This document shows positions 61,684 to 64,000 of a stretch of 64,000 bases of DNA, piece after piece. Made by a program: the position numbers and the translations under genes. Origin of the DNA: Niallia circulans NBRC 13626. Lineage in GTDB: Bacteria; Bacillota; Bacilli; Bacillales; Cytobacillaceae. Within the stretch, counting starts at the first letter, position 1. Every line of letters starts with the position of its first letter. The stretch is taken from positions 107,600 through 171,599 of the forward strand of contig NZ_BCVE01000010.1 in assembly GCF_001591585.1 (NCBI RefSeq), written 5' to 3'. The notes under the pieces are model-generated. The model did no database searches, was not told the origin of the DNA, and saw nothing but the letters and a program-made list of their open reading frames with translations.

Positions 61684-63591
61684 ATGACCACTTACATCAC
61701 AAGCTATATTATAGGAAGCATCCTCCTTCTGCTGATCATCAATCTTTTTTTACGAAAAAAGAAGACAGTAGCAAAACCGAGCCGCGTTATGGAAGATGCC
61801 AAGAAGGAAAATGACACCACGTCATCCCTTACAAAATCAGAGATGGTAAAACAAGAAGAGTCGTCGGATACCATAGAGCATGCAGATGCAATGAAAGAAG
61901 ACGGTGAAGATGGCGTAGCAGAAGCAATGGAAACAAATGAAGGAATATCCTATGAAAAGGAACGCCTTGCTAATGCTGTCGAATCTAACGAAATAGCGGA
62001 TGAAGAGGAGCAAGCAGCTGAAGCCAAAGAATCAAAAAAAGCAAAAGCTCCTTATAAACCACTAGAAACGGCCGAAGAAATCAACCGCGGTAAAGTGATT
62101 GTTGCCCTCATGCTAGGTGCATTTGTCGCTATTCTGAACCAGACTTTACTAAATGTGGCCATTCCACATATTATGAACGATTTAAATGTATCAACAAGCA
62201 CCGTCCAATGGCTGTCCACTGGATATATGCTGACAAATGGTGTGTTTATCCCAATCACTCCATTTTTAATCAATAAACTAGGAACACGGAAACTGTTGAT
62301 TTCAGCAATCTCCGCGTTTACCATCGGATCCATTGTCTGTGCGACCTCTGTTGGATTTTCGATGCTTCTAATTGGGCGTATCATCCAAGCAGCAGGCGCC
62401 GGTTTATTAATGCCACTTTTAATGACCGTCTTTTTAATTATTTTCCCGCCCGAAAAGCGCGGAACAGCAATGGGGATTATGGGTGTCGTCATGATTTTCG
62501 CACCAGCCATTGGGCCAACTTTATCAGGCTGGTTAATCGGTCATTATTCTTGGAGAGTCTTATTCGAGCTTGTTATTCCAATCGGCATTCTCGATTTAAT
62601 TATCGCTATTCTGTGGATGAAGGATGTAACAAAAGTATCCAATCCAGTCTTTGATACGATTGGCTTTATCACTTGTACAGTCGGCCTAGGCTCCTTGCTT
62701 TATGGTTTCAGCGAAGCAGGAAATAACGGATGGGATAGCAGAGTAGTTGTTCTTTCTCTTGTTATCGGAGTAATTTTCTTATGCCTCTTCGTCTGGAGAG
62801 AACTTACAACAGAAGCGCCTATGGTAGACTTACGTGTATTCAAATATAGTATCTTTACTTTAACAACATTAGTAAGCATGATTGTCAATATGGCGATGTT
62901 TGCGGCAATGCTGCTTTTACCAATCTATTTGCAGAATATCCGCGGCTTCACTGCCCTCGATTCTGGATTATTAATGCTGCCAGGTGCGATTGTAATGGGA
63001 ATCATGTCACCAATTTCCGGAAAACTTTTTGACCGCTTTGGGGCAAGACCACTAGCGATAATCGGTTTAATCATTACGGTTCTGACTACATGGGGCTTCA
63101 CTCAATTAACGATGCAGACATCTTACTCTCATCTCATGATGCTTTATATTTTCCGGATGTTCGGGATGTCATTTATTATGATGACGGTTATGACAGAGGG
63201 AATGAACCAGCTCCCATTAAACTTAACGAGTCATGGAACTGCTGTCTCCAATACAGCCAGAACAGTTGCGGGAAGTATTGGTACTGCCTTCTTAATCACA
63301 GTCATGACCAATCGTACCGCTTTTCATCTAGATAACTATAACAACATTATCTCGTCTGCCAACCCATATATTGCAGAGAAATTTGCTCAGCTTGGTCAAG
63401 GTTTAGCTGGTCTCACAGGACTTCCAACCGGAGCAGGTCAAACCTTAGCAATCTCTACAGTTTATGGAAAAGCAGCTCAAGCATCTACAATCAGTGGAAT
63501 TAATGACGCTTTTATTGTAGCTACGATTATTGCGAGTGTTGCATTAGTGCTATCATTTTTTATCCGAAGAGCTACTGCAAGTTCGAAATAA
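61684..63591 (+). CDS. DHA2-type MFS drug transporter with extra N-terminal helix and acidic linker
   Basis: A protein of about 635 residues. The C-terminal about 500 residues are a 14-helix DHA2 (EmrB/QacA) transporter with VALMLGAFVAILNQTLLNVA at helix 1, NKLGTRKLLIS, IGRIIQAAGAGLLMPLL, and ENPVFDT-like loops. Unusually it begins with an extra hydrophobic segment (YIISYIIGSILLLL-like; residues 2-22) and an acidic, Ala/Glu-rich linker of about 100 residues. I start at ATG 61684, six bases after AGGTG; a GTG at 61675 is also in frame. It is the last gene of the MarR-HlyD-DHA2 operon. Confidence 0.9.
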   Translation: MTTYITSYIIGSILLLLIINLFLRKKKTVAKPSRVMEDAKKENDTTSSLTKSEMVKQEESSDTIEHADAMKEDGEDGVAEAMETNEGISYEKERLANAVESNEIADEEEQAAEAKESKKAKAPYKPLETAEEINRGKVIVALMLGAFVAILNQTLLNVAIPHIMNDLNVSTSTVQWLSTGYMLTNGVFIPITPFLINKLGTRKLLISAISAFTIGSIVCATSVGFSMLLIGRIIQAAGAGLLMPLLMTVFLIIFPPEKRGTAMGIMGVVMIFAPAIGPTLSGWLIGHYSWRVLFELVIPIGILDLIIAILWMKDVTKVSNPVFDTIGFITCTVGLGSLLYGFSEAGNNGWDSRVVVLSLVIGVIFLCLFVWRELTTEAPMVDLRVFKYSIFTLTTLVSMIVNMAMFAAMLLLPIYLQNIRGFTALDSGLLMLPGAIVMGIMSPISGKLFDRFGARPLAIIGLIITVLTTWGFTQLTMQTSYSHLMMLYIFRMFGMSFIMMTVMTEGMNQLPLNLTSHGTAVSNTARTVAGSIGTAFLITVMTNRTAFHLDNYNNIISSANPYIAEKFAQLGQGLAGLTGLPTGAGQTLAISTVYGKAAQASTISGINDAFIVATIIASVALVLSFFIRRATASSK

Positions 63592-63606
63592 AAAATTAAA
63601 AATAGG

Positions 63607-63645
63607 AAAAAATCCCGAAGCAGAAGATGGTGCTTCGGGATTTTA
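63607..63645 (+). terminator. terminator after DHA2 transporter gene
   Basis: AAAATCCCGAAGCA and TGCTTCGGGATTTT form a 14-bp stem with an 8-nt loop and a short T-run. Confidence 0.92.
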
Positions 63646-63798
63646 TTGTAAAGATTGGATTTTTGAAAAAGAAAACTTGTTTATAAAGAAATGTCACAAG
63701 ATAGAAAGTTAATTTTTTAGCAATGTTGTCATTAATATGCTGAAATAGAGTAGATAATCAGCAAAAATAACGATTTTTTTCAACCAAACTTTCCAGAT

Positions 63799-64000
63799 AT
63801 CAGCCAAAGGGAGAGCGGAATGAGCCAAACTGGGGAAATATCAGCCAAAGCAGAGGTGGAATCAGCCAAACTGAGAAAATATCAGCCAAAGTAAGGGTGG
63901 AATCAGCCAAACTGAGAAAATATCAGCCAAAGCAGAGGTGGAATCAGCCAAACTGAGAAAATATCAGCCAAAGTAAGGGTGGAATCAGCCAAACTGAGGG
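63799..64000 (-). repeat. helically phased TTTGGCTGAT repeat array 3 (inverted, cut by window end)
   Basis: Ten boxes read ATCAGCCAAA on the plus strand (one reads ATGAGCCAAA). They begin at 63799, 63820, 63840, 63861, 63881, 63902, 63922, 63943, 63963 and 63984: spacing 21,20,21,20 and so on without error. The spacers match those of arrays 1 and 2 on the opposite strand. The array continues beyond base 64000. Nothing else is seen between the DHA2 terminator and this array. Confidence 0.95.

Noticed and set aside
53418..64000. CRISPR arrays
   Set aside because: Repeats are only 10 bp, spacers are variants of two sequences rather than unique, and no cas genes are nearby.

Overview
The window is low-GC, Bacillus-type chromosomal DNA. 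Markers are a SinR-type regulator, an AbrB/Abh regulator, BY-kinase/PHP-phosphatase polysaccharide control, CBO0543-family membrane proteins, strong AGGAGG ribosome-binding sites and frequent TTG/GTG starts. A Bacillaceae genome (Bacillus or Niallia-like) fits best; the species cannot be fixed from sequence alone.

Bases 1-9600 (minus strand) form exopolysaccharide operon 1: chain-length protein, BY-kinase with a Tyr tail, PHP-type phosphatase, initiating sugar transferase, flippase, acetyltransferase, polymerase, an Alg14/Alg13-like pair, a glycosyltransferase and a manC cut by the window edge. A divergent SGNH-like lipoprotein or membrane-anchored protein follows (9824-10627).

Bases 10975-20023 (minus) carry a paeninodin-type lasso peptide locus interleaved with sugar genes. 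In transcription order: second RRE protein, B2 leader peptidase, nucleotidyltransferase, ABC exporter and manC; then a separate unit with the cyclase, a 45-aa precursor too short for most gene callers, an attenuator hairpin, an HPr-kinase-like tailoring kinase, the RRE protein B1 and a SinR-like regulator. The precursor keeps the Thr(-2) and C-terminal Ser of the family, but its first acidic residue is at core position 10 rather than 9.

Bases 20032-37242 (minus) form exopolysaccharide operon 2: chain-length protein, a BY-kinase lacking a Tyr tail, a putative EAR antitermination RNA and terminator, sugar transferase, several glycosyltransferases (one internally deleted, one split), polymerase, gmd, flippase, GT14, pyruvyltransferase and two tandem duplicate glycosyltransferases. 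Near-identical GTTCTT/AAGAAC palindromes, resembling SinR operators, sit at the promoters of operon 2, at its EAR leader and at the lasso cyclase promoter. This suggests one regulator ties the lasso peptide to matrix production.

Bases 37752-64000 are mostly single genes and small regulated efflux units: a nine-ChW-repeat amidase, MscS channel, SAP/DUF6434, HIT and DUF4304 proteins, a MerR-controlled MFS pump with a 19-bp-spacer promoter, a VOC protein, a MarR/ABC heterodimer exporter, thioredoxin-like protein, M50 protease, NERD protein, aldo/keto reductase, AbrB-like regulator, diguanylate cyclase, YnfA and two CBO0543 proteins, an HD-GYP protein, and a MarR/HlyD/DHA2 efflux operon. The two MarR units share an identical 10-bp operator core.

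The most striking non-genic structure is a family of three intergenic arrays (53.4, 54.7-55.0 and 63.8 kb to the window end). TTTGGCTGAT boxes recur with strictly alternating 20- and 21-bp spacing, i.e. every two helical turns. Two of the arrays bracket the NERD gene and the third is inverted.
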